64,000 nt of DNA from Pedobacter sp. PF22-3. Lineage in GTDB: Bacteria; Bacteroidota; Bacteroidia; Sphingobacteriales; Sphingobacteriaceae. Positions 7,288 through 14,914 of the stretch are shown here, one piece after another. The first letter of the stretch is position 1. Each line of letters starts with the position of its first letter. A program made the position numbers and the translations under genes. Where the stretch lies: the NCBI RefSeq assembly GCF_026239555.1, contig NZ_JAPIVP010000003.1:1-64000 (forward strand). The letters run 5' to 3'. The notes under the pieces are model-generated. The model did no database searches and had not been told where the DNA came from. It was given only the letters and a program-made list of their open reading frames with translations.

Positions 7288-8010
7288 TTATTTTACTATT
7301 ATATTGGGGCTTCTTGAAGGTTTTTGCTGAAGAAGTATTTTTTTGTCAGACAAGGAAAATGATTTCCTTTCATCAATAATATTTTGAATTTTCGTTAGTT
7401 TTTCAAAATAAAAATCATAGTGAGCACGGTGATTGTTTTTAGATCTTGCATCGATTAATCCCACTACAATTCCACATATTTCTTTAAAAATTTCAAACCA
7501 CGTGTCTATTTGTATTGTGTCAACAAGTTGAATGTAATGTAAGACTTCGGCATCATGAGTTAAATTATGCGAATACAATGGAAATTCCCATTGACCATGG
7601 GCTATTTTATTTCGAATATTTGCTTGAGTTTTTAAATAATTATCTAAAAGCTTATGTATTTTTTGTTTCTTATTTGGCAGATCGGATCCTGATTTGCTAA
7701 ACTTCAAGAATGCAGTATTAACACATTTTTTCCATCTATTTAATATATCTTTATCTTTTAAAATATACTTTTTTTCTTCCAAGCTGAAGCCGAATGGAGT
7801 ATGTATTAATTTAACAAGACATGCTTCAGTCCACGCACTATAAATTAATAGATAGACTTTAGTCTGAATTTTAAGCGAAAATTCATCTTTTCCATTTCTA
7901 AGCAAATCATTTATTTTAATATTTATCTGCCTTCTTGCCGATTCTAATGCTCTTACATTTTTGCTTAAATCACTGTGAAATTGCTGTTCAGCTGAAATTG
8001 TTGACGACAT
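7288..8010 (-). CDS. HEPN-domain protein, probable ribonuclease
   Basis: A 240-aa helical protein. RNKIAHG near residues 133-139 fits the RX4-6H motif (R-N-x-x-x-H) of catalytic HEPN RNases. The preceding segment (KVYLLIYSAWTEACLVKLIH) is the usual amphipathic HEPN helix. The rest of the chain (about 160-240) is helical, with no recognised domain. HEPN proteins commonly cut RNA in toxin-antitoxin, abortive-infection and anti-phage systems. No partner (MNT nucleotidyltransferase or other antitoxin) is adjacent; it is convergent with the 543-aa gene, leaving 54 bp between the stops. ATG 8010 is the only good start. Low GC and its position inside a bounded cassette suggest acquisition. Confidence 0.65.
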   Translation of the reverse strand: MSSTISAEQQFHSDLSKNVRALESARRQINIKINDLLRNGKDEFSLKIQTKVYLLIYSAWTEACLVKLIHTPFGFSLEEKKYILKDKDILNRWKKCVNTAFLKFSKSGSDLPNKKQKIHKLLDNYLKTQANIRNKIAHGQWEFPLYSHNLTHDAEVLHYIQLVDTIQIDTWFEIFKEICGIVVGLIDARSKNNHRAHYDFYFEKLTKIQNIIDERKSFSLSDKKILLQQKPSRSPNIIVK

Positions 8011-8024
8011 AAACTTAAAATTTT

Positions 8025-8065
8025 GGCGACTGAGAGGGATTATTAATTAATCACTCTCAGCCGCC
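8025..8065. repeat. inverted repeat at the 3' end of the tRNA-like sequence
   Basis: GGCGACTGAGAG (8025-8036) pairs with CTCTCAGCCGCC (8054-8065) over 11 of 12 positions (one A/C mismatch) around an AT-rich 17-nt loop. The right arm is the complement of the acceptor 3' strand of the tRNA-like sequence, so the left arm looks like an inverted partial copy of it. Confidence 0.6.
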
Positions 8066-8127
8066 CGGAATCGAACCGGAACCAATCTAACGAGTAGACC
8101 GTGCTAGCCATAATACACTACGACTGT
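8056..8127 (-). tRNA. degenerate tRNA-like sequence (probable tRNA pseudogene)
   Basis: On the minus strand a cloverleaf can be drawn: acceptor ACAGTCG/CGGCTGA (6 of 7 pairs including a wobble), T8-A9, D-stem GTGT/GCAC, a weak anticodon stem GGTCT/AGATT with two wobbles and a 7-nt loop ACTCGTT, and a T-arm TCCGG-TTCGATT-CCGGG. The T-arm and D-stem are convincing. Against function, loop position 33 is C rather than U, the anticodon stem is weak and the variable loop is short. The loop would present TCG. No CCA is encoded. It probably marks an old integration site or a decayed mobile tRNA. Confidence 0.4.
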
Positions 8128-8354
8128 GCCTTAAATAGTTTTACTTATTTATTAATGGACAATATTTTTGTGCTGTTATAATAATTTCTATGCTACCAAA
8201 TATAAGATTTTTAATTATTATTTATTGGTCTGAATTCTCGTTTAATAAAATCTATGAATTTTGGCATTAGAGCTTCTAGAGGTTACCTAAATTAAGGTTA
8301 AAAATGCCTTCTAGAATGAGCTCAATTCTTTCATAACCAACTATAAATTATTTC

Positions 8355-8431
8355 TCCAAAATTTTTGAAAAACCCCCGATTTCAATTAATTCATCAACAA
8401 ATTGGTTCGAATTACGCACCGCCACTGACCC
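8355..8431 (-). repeat. 77-bp boundary repeat, copy B
   Basis: Same length and structure as 3199-3275 and 13331-13407. On the minus strand it reads QFVDELIEIGGFSKILEK then stop. Compared with copy C, six of eight differing codons are synonymous. Followed on the plus strand by a terminator. Confidence 0.75.
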
Positions 8432-8439
8432 CGAGTTTT

Positions 8440-8470
8440 AAAAGCAGTTCTGAAAGAGCTGCTTTTTTTT
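8440..8470 (+). terminator. rho-independent terminator, rightward
   Basis: AAAAGCAGTTCT (8440-8451) pairs with AGAGCTGCTTTT (8455-8466), with one G-U pair and a GAA loop, followed by a T-run to 8470. There is no rightward protein gene just upstream, so it looks like a fixed part of the boundary unit rather than a terminator for a local gene. Confidence 0.8.
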
Positions 8471-8590
8471 ATTTAATGTATTCACTTTTAAAGAGTTATG
8501 GAATATCTTGCCCATAAAAATCGGTTCAATGTTTTGATGTTAAAAATGTAGATATATCAAAAATGCCTTTTTTGGGCGTATAAGCATTGA

Positions 8591-8639
8591 TTTTTAGGTT
8601 CGAGCCCCATTATCGAGTTCCCTCATAATCGATTTGCAA
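8591..8639. repeat. GGTTCGAGC boundary repeat, diverged copy 3
   Basis: TTTTTAGGTTCGAGCCCC at 8591 starts like copies at 3 and 3357, then diverges around an ATTATCGAG...CATAATCGAT segment before TTGCAA. Its position relative to the 77-bp repeat and terminator matches copy 2. Confidence 0.45.
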
Positions 8640-8740
8640 AAAAAAGTAACGCATCAAAAATATTATATAAACTTTCAATAAAGAATTTGGTTTTCAATTA
8701 ATTTTTAACAAATTACATGAACTAAATAGTTAACGCTCAA

Positions 8741-10018
8741 ATGAAAGATTTTAACTTTTCCAAGGAATTTACAGCCACTGAATTCGCACATTTGCTTGAC
8801 AATTTTATTGTCAGAAGAAGATATTTTTCAGATGTGGATAATAAGCAAAAGATTTCTACGAAATCTGTAAATAATGACAATCTGCACGGTGATGCACTCC
8901 CATTACCAAATGAAATCAAGGAGTTGCTTGGAGATAACGGAGATGGAGTTAGAGAAGAAATAATTTCTAACCTGATTAGTCAGGCCTTGGCCAATGGACT
9001 TGATCCCAAGCATTTGATAAATAGAAAAACAACTTCCGTAAGTGAAGGAAGTACGGCGATGGACGTAAGTCTCAACAATGCAGATGTTTTTTTTGCCACA
9101 AAAATTGATAATGATCAAAAACTTGTCAGGGAGGCTATCACCTTAAAAATGGTGGAAATAAGACCAAACCTCCCAAGAAACTTCGGAAACTATTTTCCAA
9201 AAGTATATGCAACCAAATCTGACGGCCCTCCTTATGCTTATATTATGGAAGCTTTCAGGATGGATTCCATGGCGAAGTACCTCTACAAGACAAAAATTAG
9301 TGAAGACTGTGCTATAAACATTTTAGACATAGTTAGCGAAATATTGATTGGCGCCTATAAATCAAGCCGTAATCAAAATCTTAGACCCAACATTTCTGTT
9401 ACTTATCTAGACCGCATTACAGAACGTTTAAAATTAGCTGCTGAGCTTGATAAAGATTTTGAGAGGCTGATTAAAAGTGAAGTTGTAATTAATGGTGAAC
9501 GATTTCAGCCAGCAGCATATTATGTTGAACAGATTCAAAGAAGAATGGCTGAGTTTGAGGTGCCATTTACGACATTTGTACATGGCGATGCACACCCTGA
9601 AAACATATTAATCAGTAGTGCAACAGGAGACCCAACTATTAAATTTATTGATCCAAAGGATTGGTATGAGGGCGATTACGTATTTGATCTTGGAAAACTC
9701 TGTCACTATCTATTAGTTACTGGTCCTGTAGAGAAAGCTGAAAACAAGCCTGACATTAAAACCGACTTCCTTAACCCATCAATAACTTACGATCTAATTG
9801 AGCATTGTGATCCGGGGAAACTGGTGGACTATGCGTTGAAAAAATTCAAGGCATTAGCGCTCGAGTTCAATGACACCACCTTTGAAAAGCGATACAACCT
9901 TTCAATGGCTTCCAATTTATTGGGTCTACCTGTTGGAAGGCTTCAAAAAGGCGATAAAAAAAGTAGTGCAATTGAATATGCTGAAGGATTGAAGTTTTTA
10001 GCTTCCTGTATCAAATAA
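8741..10018 (+). CDS. APH/ChoK-type phosphotransferase
   Basis: A 425-aa protein with the aminoglycoside-phosphotransferase/choline-kinase-like active site: HGDAHPEN (about residues 281-288, catalytic Asp in HGD, Asn ligand) and FIDPKDW near residue 303 with the metal-binding Asp. The family transfers phosphate from ATP to small-molecule hydroxyls. It is longer than typical antibiotic kinases, with ~100 extra N-terminal residues. It opens a four-gene operon: the next start is 15 bp downstream. With a caspase-methyltransferase, a SnoaL-like protein and a P-loop kinase behind it, it more likely makes or modifies a signal or metabolite than gives drug resistance. Substrate unknown. Confidence 0.75.
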   Translation: MKDFNFSKEFTATEFAHLLDNFIVRRRYFSDVDNKQKISTKSVNNDNLHGDALPLPNEIKELLGDNGDGVREEIISNLISQALANGLDPKHLINRKTTSVSEGSTAMDVSLNNADVFFATKIDNDQKLVREAITLKMVEIRPNLPRNFGNYFPKVYATKSDGPPYAYIMEAFRMDSMAKYLYKTKISEDCAINILDIVSEILIGAYKSSRNQNLRPNISVTYLDRITERLKLAAELDKDFERLIKSEVVINGERFQPAAYYVEQIQRRMAEFEVPFTTFVHGDAHPENILISSATGDPTIKFIDPKDWYEGDYVFDLGKLCHYLLVTGPVEKAENKPDIKTDFLNPSITYDLIEHCDPGKLVDYALKKFKALALEFNDTTFEKRYNLSMASNLLGLPVGRLQKGDKKSSAIEYAEGLKFLASCIK

Positions 10019-10033
10019 TCCTTCATTCAAAAT

Positions 10034-12223
10034 GTGAAAATAATGGTTTATAAAGCACTTTTATTTGGTGTAGACAATTACAATGAAAGGCAATATCGCC
10101 TTTCAAGTTGCTTGAATGATGTACGGGATTTAAAAATTGTCTTAGAAGCTGGGACAGAGGAATATGCATTTGATGTCTCGACGGTGAATGAGGACACTTT
10201 GCATCATGCCTTCAATAAAAGACTTAGAAGTTTTTTTGACGAGCGTACCTCTATTTCGCTATTTTACTTTTCTGGGCATGCAACGAATGACCAAGACCCA
10301 GTTATGATGCTGAAGAATTACAGTACCGATAATCCTGGGGTTCCATTTAGTGACGTTATTGGGGCCGCCTCTAGATCTAAGGCAATGAATACGATTCTAA
10401 TTTTAGACTGTTGTTACTCTGGAAACTTAGGAAACGTCATAAAATCAAACACCATTTTAGATAAAGGACTAATCATTCTCACCTCTTCGGCTGAAACCGA
10501 GGAGTCCAGGTGCATAAATGGTCAAAGAAGTTCGTTTACGGATCTGTTGATACAAGCCCTGGATGGCGGTGCGGCAAACGAACGAGGCATTATCGATATT
10601 GCGTCTGTTTTCAGCTATATCAATAAGAACGATACATTAGCACAGCGCCCAATTTTCAAGTGTAATGTGGAAAATTTTCTACCTTTAAAAAAGCTTGATA
10701 CACTTCAAGCCCTGAGCCAAACATCTGTAAAGATTCATAATGAGGTGAAGAGTTTTTCCAAGAATGAGTGCGTGGTCCAGGTTGTTTATCAAAAGGAAGA
10801 TTATATGAAACTCCTAGAAGAAGCTATTGATGACGCGACTAATGAAATTCTTTTTACCTCTTCAAGGATAGCAGATGAGAATGATGAACTCTATGGGGAA
10901 CTGCAACGAAAAATTAATATTGCTTCCAAACAATTTCAAGTTCGAAATCCTAAAAGAAGACACATTGGGATTATCCCAACAGAGTCTCAGGGTTCGCTGA
11001 AAGGAGCGATAGCATTACGGCTTGAGGTGCCAGATTTATCTCTCAGGTTTCATCCTGAGTTGACCGATCTAAAATTCAACTTTTTTATTGCCGATAAAAA
11101 AAAACTCATCATCAGATTTAAAGACAATTTCGAACGTGTCAACTATTCAGTTTCGATTTCGAGGGAATCTATAGCTTTACTAATGCGGCGTTATTTTTAC
11201 CGATTATGGTCTGAAGCAAAAACAATGACTGTCTGGATAGATCATTATAAGAAGGAAAATGAAAATAAATTAGGTGAAATCGGAATTGAATTATCTCGTT
11301 CACATAACTATGAAGAAAAGGCTTTCTTGGAATTGCTTTTACGTACAGATCTCAACTTTTACACGTTAATTAACAATCAGAATAAACTTATTAAAGCACA
11401 GTCAGACCTCAAGGGTATCTATGATGAAAAATCTAAATATTTAAAAGTTCTTGGTGAGGTGATAAAAAGTAGGGATACAGGTGCAATAACGCTCAATGGG
11501 GTTCAAAATGTCACTCATGCAATTAAATCTTCAATTGTTGATTATACCAAATACGGAATGGTATTTGCCTTTCAATATTTTTTAGCTAATTACTTCAAGG
11601 TAAGACATACCTTTATGGAACCAGGCATTAACAAAAGGGTAGAAAAAATCTCCAATGTGTTGGATCTTGGAGGAGGAGGTGGTGCTTCAATGGCTGCTTT
11701 TGTGGATTATATGCTTGCCGATAACGTTCTCGCAAGAATGCCTACAATTACTATTGTTGATCATTCTGAAGCACAGATCAACCTTTGCAAGAGAATCTTG
11801 CAGTCAGATTCTATTAACTACATCAACTTGAAAGCCATAGACTTTCTAAAGGATAACAAACAAAAATTTGATCTAATTATATCAAGTAACTTTTTGTGTG
11901 AGGTCAGCAGTAAGGCCTCCACGACTCAAGATTCTGACAGATCTGTTTTATTGGAAGAAATTAGTAAGCACCTTACTTCTAACGGATATTTACTTATTAT
12001 TGAGCAGCTGGAATCAAAGATTTACGAATTCCTGCTTACTTCAAAATGGTTTGAATGCATTGCCTATAAATTTGAAAATGAGCGGTATAAAATTCCGCTT
12101 TCTGCGCTTAATGAACTTATGGAAGCGCCTGATTCGGTAGATGTGAATTTAAATGATTTTCTGAAAAAAAATTATACTTTGAGATATGGATTATATAGAG
12201 CAAGAACTAATAAACCGTTATAA
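10034..12223 (+). CDS. caspase-like protease fused to a class I SAM methyltransferase
   Basis: A 729-aa protein. Residues 1-210 form a C14/metacaspase-like domain: ALLFGVDNY at the N-terminus, catalytic His in FSGHA (H82), and catalytic Cys in LDCCYSG (C126/C127, the second by analogy with metacaspases). Residues ~230-530 are an unassigned region, perhaps PLD-like in part (EEAIDDATNEILFTSSRIADE) but without a visible HKD motif. Residues ~540-725 are a Rossmann methyltransferase: VLDLGGGGG, the acidic strand TITIVDHSE, and FDLIISSNFLCEV. The frame starts at GTG 10034; ATG 10043 (MVYKALLFGV) is about equally likely. It overlaps the next gene by 38 bp. Such a fusion suggests that the protease is controlled by, or controls, a small-molecule-modifying step. 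Cellular role unknown. Confidence 0.8.
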   Translation: MKIMVYKALLFGVDNYNERQYRLSSCLNDVRDLKIVLEAGTEEYAFDVSTVNEDTLHHAFNKRLRSFFDERTSISLFYFSGHATNDQDPVMMLKNYSTDNPGVPFSDVIGAASRSKAMNTILILDCCYSGNLGNVIKSNTILDKGLIILTSSAETEESRCINGQRSSFTDLLIQALDGGAANERGIIDIASVFSYINKNDTLAQRPIFKCNVENFLPLKKLDTLQALSQTSVKIHNEVKSFSKNECVVQVVYQKEDYMKLLEEAIDDATNEILFTSSRIADENDELYGELQRKINIASKQFQVRNPKRRHIGIIPTESQGSLKGAIALRLEVPDLSLRFHPELTDLKFNFFIADKKKLIIRFKDNFERVNYSVSISRESIALLMRRYFYRLWSEAKTMTVWIDHYKKENENKLGEIGIELSRSHNYEEKAFLELLLRTDLNFYTLINNQNKLIKAQSDLKGIYDEKSKYLKVLGEVIKSRDTGAITLNGVQNVTHAIKSSIVDYTKYGMVFAFQYFLANYFKVRHTFMEPGINKRVEKISNVLDLGGGGGASMAAFVDYMLADNVLARMPTITIVDHSEAQINLCKRILQSDSINYINLKAIDFLKDNKQKFDLIISSNFLCEVSSKASTTQDSDRSVLLEEISKHLTSNGYLLIIEQLESKIYEFLLTSKWFECIAYKFENERYKIPLSALNELMEAPDSVDVNLNDFLKKNYTLRYGLYRARTNKPL

Positions 12224-12542
12224 ATATCTTTGGGAGCAGCATGATGTGCAAAACCTAGGGAAGTTATTTACCCAAGACATCGTTTACCATGAGAAATCTA
12301 CAGTAAAGTTTGTGGGATTAGAAGAACTGGAAGTTTATTGGACAGAAAATAAAAATAAGCAGGAAAATGTCAAATTTAATGTTTTGCGATATGTTTCTAT
12401 CGAAAATCAAATAATAATCGACTGGCGTGCATCGTTTTATGACAACATTAAAAAAATAGCCCTAAATTTAGATGGTATAATGTGGTGGGATTTACGGGAT
12501 GGAAAAATTAGCACTTTAAAAGAATTCTTCAATATAAACTGA
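12186..12542 (+). CDS. SnoaL/NTF2-like small protein
   Basis: A 118-aa protein with the NTF2/SnoaL cone-fold pattern: an N-terminal helix (NRYKYLWEQHDVQNLGKLF), TQDIVYHE, and the beta-strand run IIIDWRASFYD to IMWWDLRDGKISTLKEFF. Family members are small hydrolases, isomerases or cyclases, or ligand-binding subunits, acting on small hydrophobic molecules. The start ATG 12186 lies inside the end of the caspase-methyltransferase gene (38-bp overlap), and the stop is one base before the P-loop kinase ATG, so it is translationally coupled on both sides. The overlap supports a real gene. Substrate unknown. Confidence 0.75.
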   Translation: MDYIEQELINRYKYLWEQHDVQNLGKLFTQDIVYHEKSTVKFVGLEELEVYWTENKNKQENVKFNVLRYVSIENQIIIDWRASFYDNIKKIALNLDGIMWWDLRDGKISTLKEFFNIN

Positions 12543-12543
12543 A

Positions 12544-13182
12544 ATGGCTACGAGTCTAAAAAACCTGAACAGCAAAATTATCGGAATAACAGGGAGTCCC
12601 GGCTCCGGAAAAACCACTTTAGCTTCAATGTTTATGGATTTTGACAACGCCATTGTAATCCAGGAAAACGTTACAGAATTTCCAGAATTCATTCTAAAAA
12701 ATTTAAGATCAAAAACCAAACTCTTTGAGACTATATTATGGTTTAGGAATAAACAGGTAAAAGATTTTTTATTAGCAAGGTCATGGGCCAAAAAAAACTA
12801 CACTGTCATTATAGAATCTACTTTTTATCAGTACCAGCAATATATTGATCACTACATCTCCGACGAGCCTTCTAGGGAAATATTAAGGGCGACAGGTGAT
12901 TTGGACAATCTGCTGATTACTCCACCAGATATATTGATCTATTTAAGCCTGAATAAAAAAAATATAAAGACTAATCTCTTCAACAAGGGAGAAGCCTGGC
13001 CTCTTTATTCAGTAGAACTTATAGATTATCTTTCAGAAATGGTAGTGTATTCTGAACAATTCGTTAAAACGCATACTGAAATTTTCCCCAACCTCATTGA
13101 AGTAGACAGGTCGCTATATGATTTTAGCAGATCTGAAGATTTTTCTTGGCTCTTGCAACGTATCAACAATATCATCAGCTAG
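12544..13182 (+). CDS. P-loop kinase, deoxynucleoside-kinase-like
   Basis: A 212-aa protein with Walker A GSPGSGKT (residues 17-24). The rest resembles the (deoxy)nucleoside/AAA_33-type kinase fold: VIQENVTEFPEF early (an E of the dNK type), RSWAKKNYTVIIEST, and DILIYLSLNKKN with the usual late strand. Length suits a small kinase. Family members phosphorylate nucleosides or other small substrates. It is the fourth and last gene of the operon, one base after the SnoaL-like stop. A terminator follows at 13410. The precise substrate cannot be read from the sequence; tRNA- or RNA-end kinases are alternatives. Confidence 0.7.
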   Translation: MATSLKNLNSKIIGITGSPGSGKTTLASMFMDFDNAIVIQENVTEFPEFILKNLRSKTKLFETILWFRNKQVKDFLLARSWAKKNYTVIIESTFYQYQQYIDHYISDEPSREILRATGDLDNLLITPPDILIYLSLNKKNIKTNLFNKGEAWPLYSVELIDYLSEMVVYSEQFVKTHTEIFPNLIEVDRSLYDFSRSEDFSWLLQRINNIIS

Positions 13183-13330
13183 TTTTTGCAAAATCACTCC
13201 ATTTGTATCCCCATATATTAAATGTTAGAATCTAAATTTTAACAAGCTGAAGTTACAGGCAACAAGAAGTTGAAAGAATCAGGTAATGGAATATAATTCA
13301 TTTACCTCGGGTCAGATATGAAACTATTCT

Positions 13331-13407
13331 TCCAAAATTTTTGAAAAACCGCCTATTTCGATCAATTCGTCCACAAAACGGTTCGAATTACGCACCGCCA
13401 CTGACCC
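13331..13407 (-). repeat. 77-bp boundary repeat, copy C
   Basis: Third 77-bp copy, same ends as copies A and B. The minus-strand reading is RFVDELIEIGGFSKILEE then stop. It is flanked by GGGTCAG (13311-13317) and CTGACCC (13401-13407), an inverted pair not seen at the other copies. Confidence 0.75.
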
Positions 13408-13409
13408 TT

Positions 13410-13443
13410 AAAGAGATGCTCAATTTTGATCATCTCTTTTTTT
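13410..13443 (+). terminator. rho-independent terminator, rightward
   Basis: AAAGAGATG (13410-13418) pairs with CATCTCTTT (13431-13439), extended inward by a C/T mismatch and a TCAA/TTGA pair, followed by a T-run. It ends the four-gene operon before the NRPS cluster. Confidence 0.8.
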
Positions 13444-14017
13444 ATTTTCTTTAATTATTTGCGGGTCAATGATTTAAGTTGCTGGTCTATAGTGATCAAG
13501 CGGTTTGAGATTTTGTATTTTTATTTAACCTTTTATCGATTTGTTAAATAAAACATGCTGAGAATTTAGATGGAACGTCAAAAAATTGTTTGATTTCTTA
13601 TTGGGGTTATAAAACCTAATTTTTATTGCGCTCAAGGATACTGTAAATCTTTGCTATGAGATACAAAAAATCTAATATCTTCTTTTTATTAAAAAAAAGT
13701 TTAATTTATTAAATTAAATATGCAACTTGCATTACAAGAAGACCATCTTAAATAGCCAAATGAATAAGAGGTCGATTGTCATGTATTGTAGCGGTAGCTG
13801 TATCTTTTCCATTTCAATTAATTTATAAATTTATTGTAAATATCTGCTCAGGCGCCTGTAGCATCAACTTTTTGATCGACAGCAAGATCTGGCCTTGAGG
13901 TATATTGAGGCAACTAATTTAATTGAGGTTTTTTCTCAAATTTTTGTCATTTGATTTTAGATTGTTTAAAATATTGCCCTTCTGTCCCGGTAGTTTTTAA
14001 AATTTCATAGATAGAAT

Positions 14018-14689
14018 TTGATAACTTTATTATACTCCTATATTGAAAAGGACCTGCATCAAAAATTATTAAAAGACACTTTAAATAATTTTCCTGATGA
14101 TTTTCAATATAAAATTTCGCAATTCAGAAGATGGCAGGATGCGCAGCTATCTTTATTAGGCCGATTACTTCTTTTAAGAGGGTTATCGAAATTCAACATA
14201 GGTACAAAGGACATTCGTTTTGTGTTTAACGCACATAATAAGCCATATCTGGAAAATACAGCATTAAATTTTAACATTTCCCATTCAGAAGATTTGGTAG
14301 TATGTGCATTCAGTACAGAAGGAGAAATTGGAGTGGATGTAGAATTGATACGGAACATTGATGTAAGTGACTTTAAAAGCCAAATGACACTTTGGGAATG
14401 GAACAAAATACATGAGGCTACAGATAAAACAGAGGAATTTTTTACTTACTGGACACAAAAAGAAGCTACGTTGAAAGCATGCGGTGAAGGATTGACCGGA
14501 ATTGATTTAACATCATTTCATATAGTAAATAATAAAGCCATAATTAAAAAACAACAATATTTACTTCATGAAGTGGATATCTCTCCGAGGTACAAGTGCC
14601 ATATCGCAATAAAATCCTGGGACCACATAATTAAGGATGCGGAGGTCAGTTTGTGCTTCTTAAGTTCAAATACATTCTGCAGTATCTGA
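14018..14689 (+). CDS. 4'-phosphopantetheinyl transferase (Sfp type)
   Basis: A 223-aa cytoplasmic enzyme that moves phosphopantetheine from CoA onto the conserved Ser of the PCP domains. It carries the Sfp-family motifs NISHSEDLVVCAF (near residue 87), IGVDVELI (Mg-binding Asp/Glu, near 106) and FFTYWTQKEATLKACGEGL (near 144-162). Length matches Sfp-type enzymes. The start is TTG at 14018: an in-frame TAG lies at 14012 and no ATG is near, while MITLLYSYI is the usual beginning of the family. It is the first gene of the NRPS cluster and presumably activates all the carrier domains that follow. Confidence 0.9.
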   Translation: MITLLYSYIEKDLHQKLLKDTLNNFPDDFQYKISQFRRWQDAQLSLLGRLLLLRGLSKFNIGTKDIRFVFNAHNKPYLENTALNFNISHSEDLVVCAFSTEGEIGVDVELIRNIDVSDFKSQMTLWEWNKIHEATDKTEEFFTYWTQKEATLKACGEGLTGIDLTSFHIVNNKAIIKKQQYLLHEVDISPRYKCHIAIKSWDHIIKDAEVSLCFLSSNTFCSI

Positions 14690-14840
14690 TACGATTAGTA
14701 CCTGCTATTAATGACAATTTCTCTATAACTCTATTTTTATAACGGTTTATTGATTGTTCCTGTTATTGGAATCATTTTATTGAATGATTAAACCAAACAA
14801 AAAATCGGGCAGCATACGATCAACTTTTCATCATTTAATA

Positions 14841-14865
14841 GCTTCAAATACCATGGGGTTGAAGC
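14841..14865 (+). promoter_or_regulatory. inverted repeat upstream of the first NRPS gene
   Basis: GCTTCAA (14841-14847) and TTGAAGC (14859-14865) form a 7-bp inverted repeat around an 11-nt centre containing CCATGG, about 50 bp before the NRPS-1 ATG. It could be an operator or a leader hairpin. No partner copy is seen in the window. Confidence 0.3.
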
Positions 14866-14914
14866 CGATTGTAACTTAAAATTTCTTAAAAAACTAACGC
14901 TTTAAGGCCTAAGC

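Larger units (their letters stand above)
8011..8740. other. non-coding cassette boundary with tRNA-like relic
   Basis: No protein gene is supported in this 730-bp stretch. It contains a hairpin (8025-8065), a degenerate tRNA-like sequence on the minus strand (8056-8127), a 77-bp repeat (8355-8431), a terminator (8440-8470) and a diverged GGTTCGAGC repeat (8591-8639). The ~100 bp before 8741 should carry the promoter of the four-gene operon, but no clear box is visible. Confidence 0.5.
13183..14017. other. non-coding boundary and leader of the NRPS cluster
   Basis: No gene is supported. Positions 13331-13443 hold the third 77-bp repeat and its terminator. From 13444 to 14017 the DNA is very AT-rich and must include the promoter of the PPTase/NRPS cluster. 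Visible structures are a near-perfect AT palindrome (13700-13718) and an isolated GC-rich palindrome CAGGCGCCTG (13849-13858). No confident TTTG/TAnnTTTG promoter is seen. Confidence 0.45.

Noticed and set aside
8741..10018. Aminoglycoside resistance gene
   Set aside because: Only the general APH-fold active site matches; the protein is longer and is locked in an operon with unrelated enzymes.
305..13182. Prophage or integrative element
   Set aside because: No integrase, structural, conjugation or replication gene is present in the window.
1..14000. CRISPR array
   Set aside because: The repeats are few, widely spaced and separated by genes rather than by short spacers.
14011..14020. TAGAATTTG as a -7 promoter box
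   Set aside because: It overlaps the PPTase start codon and has three rather than two bases between TA and TTTG.
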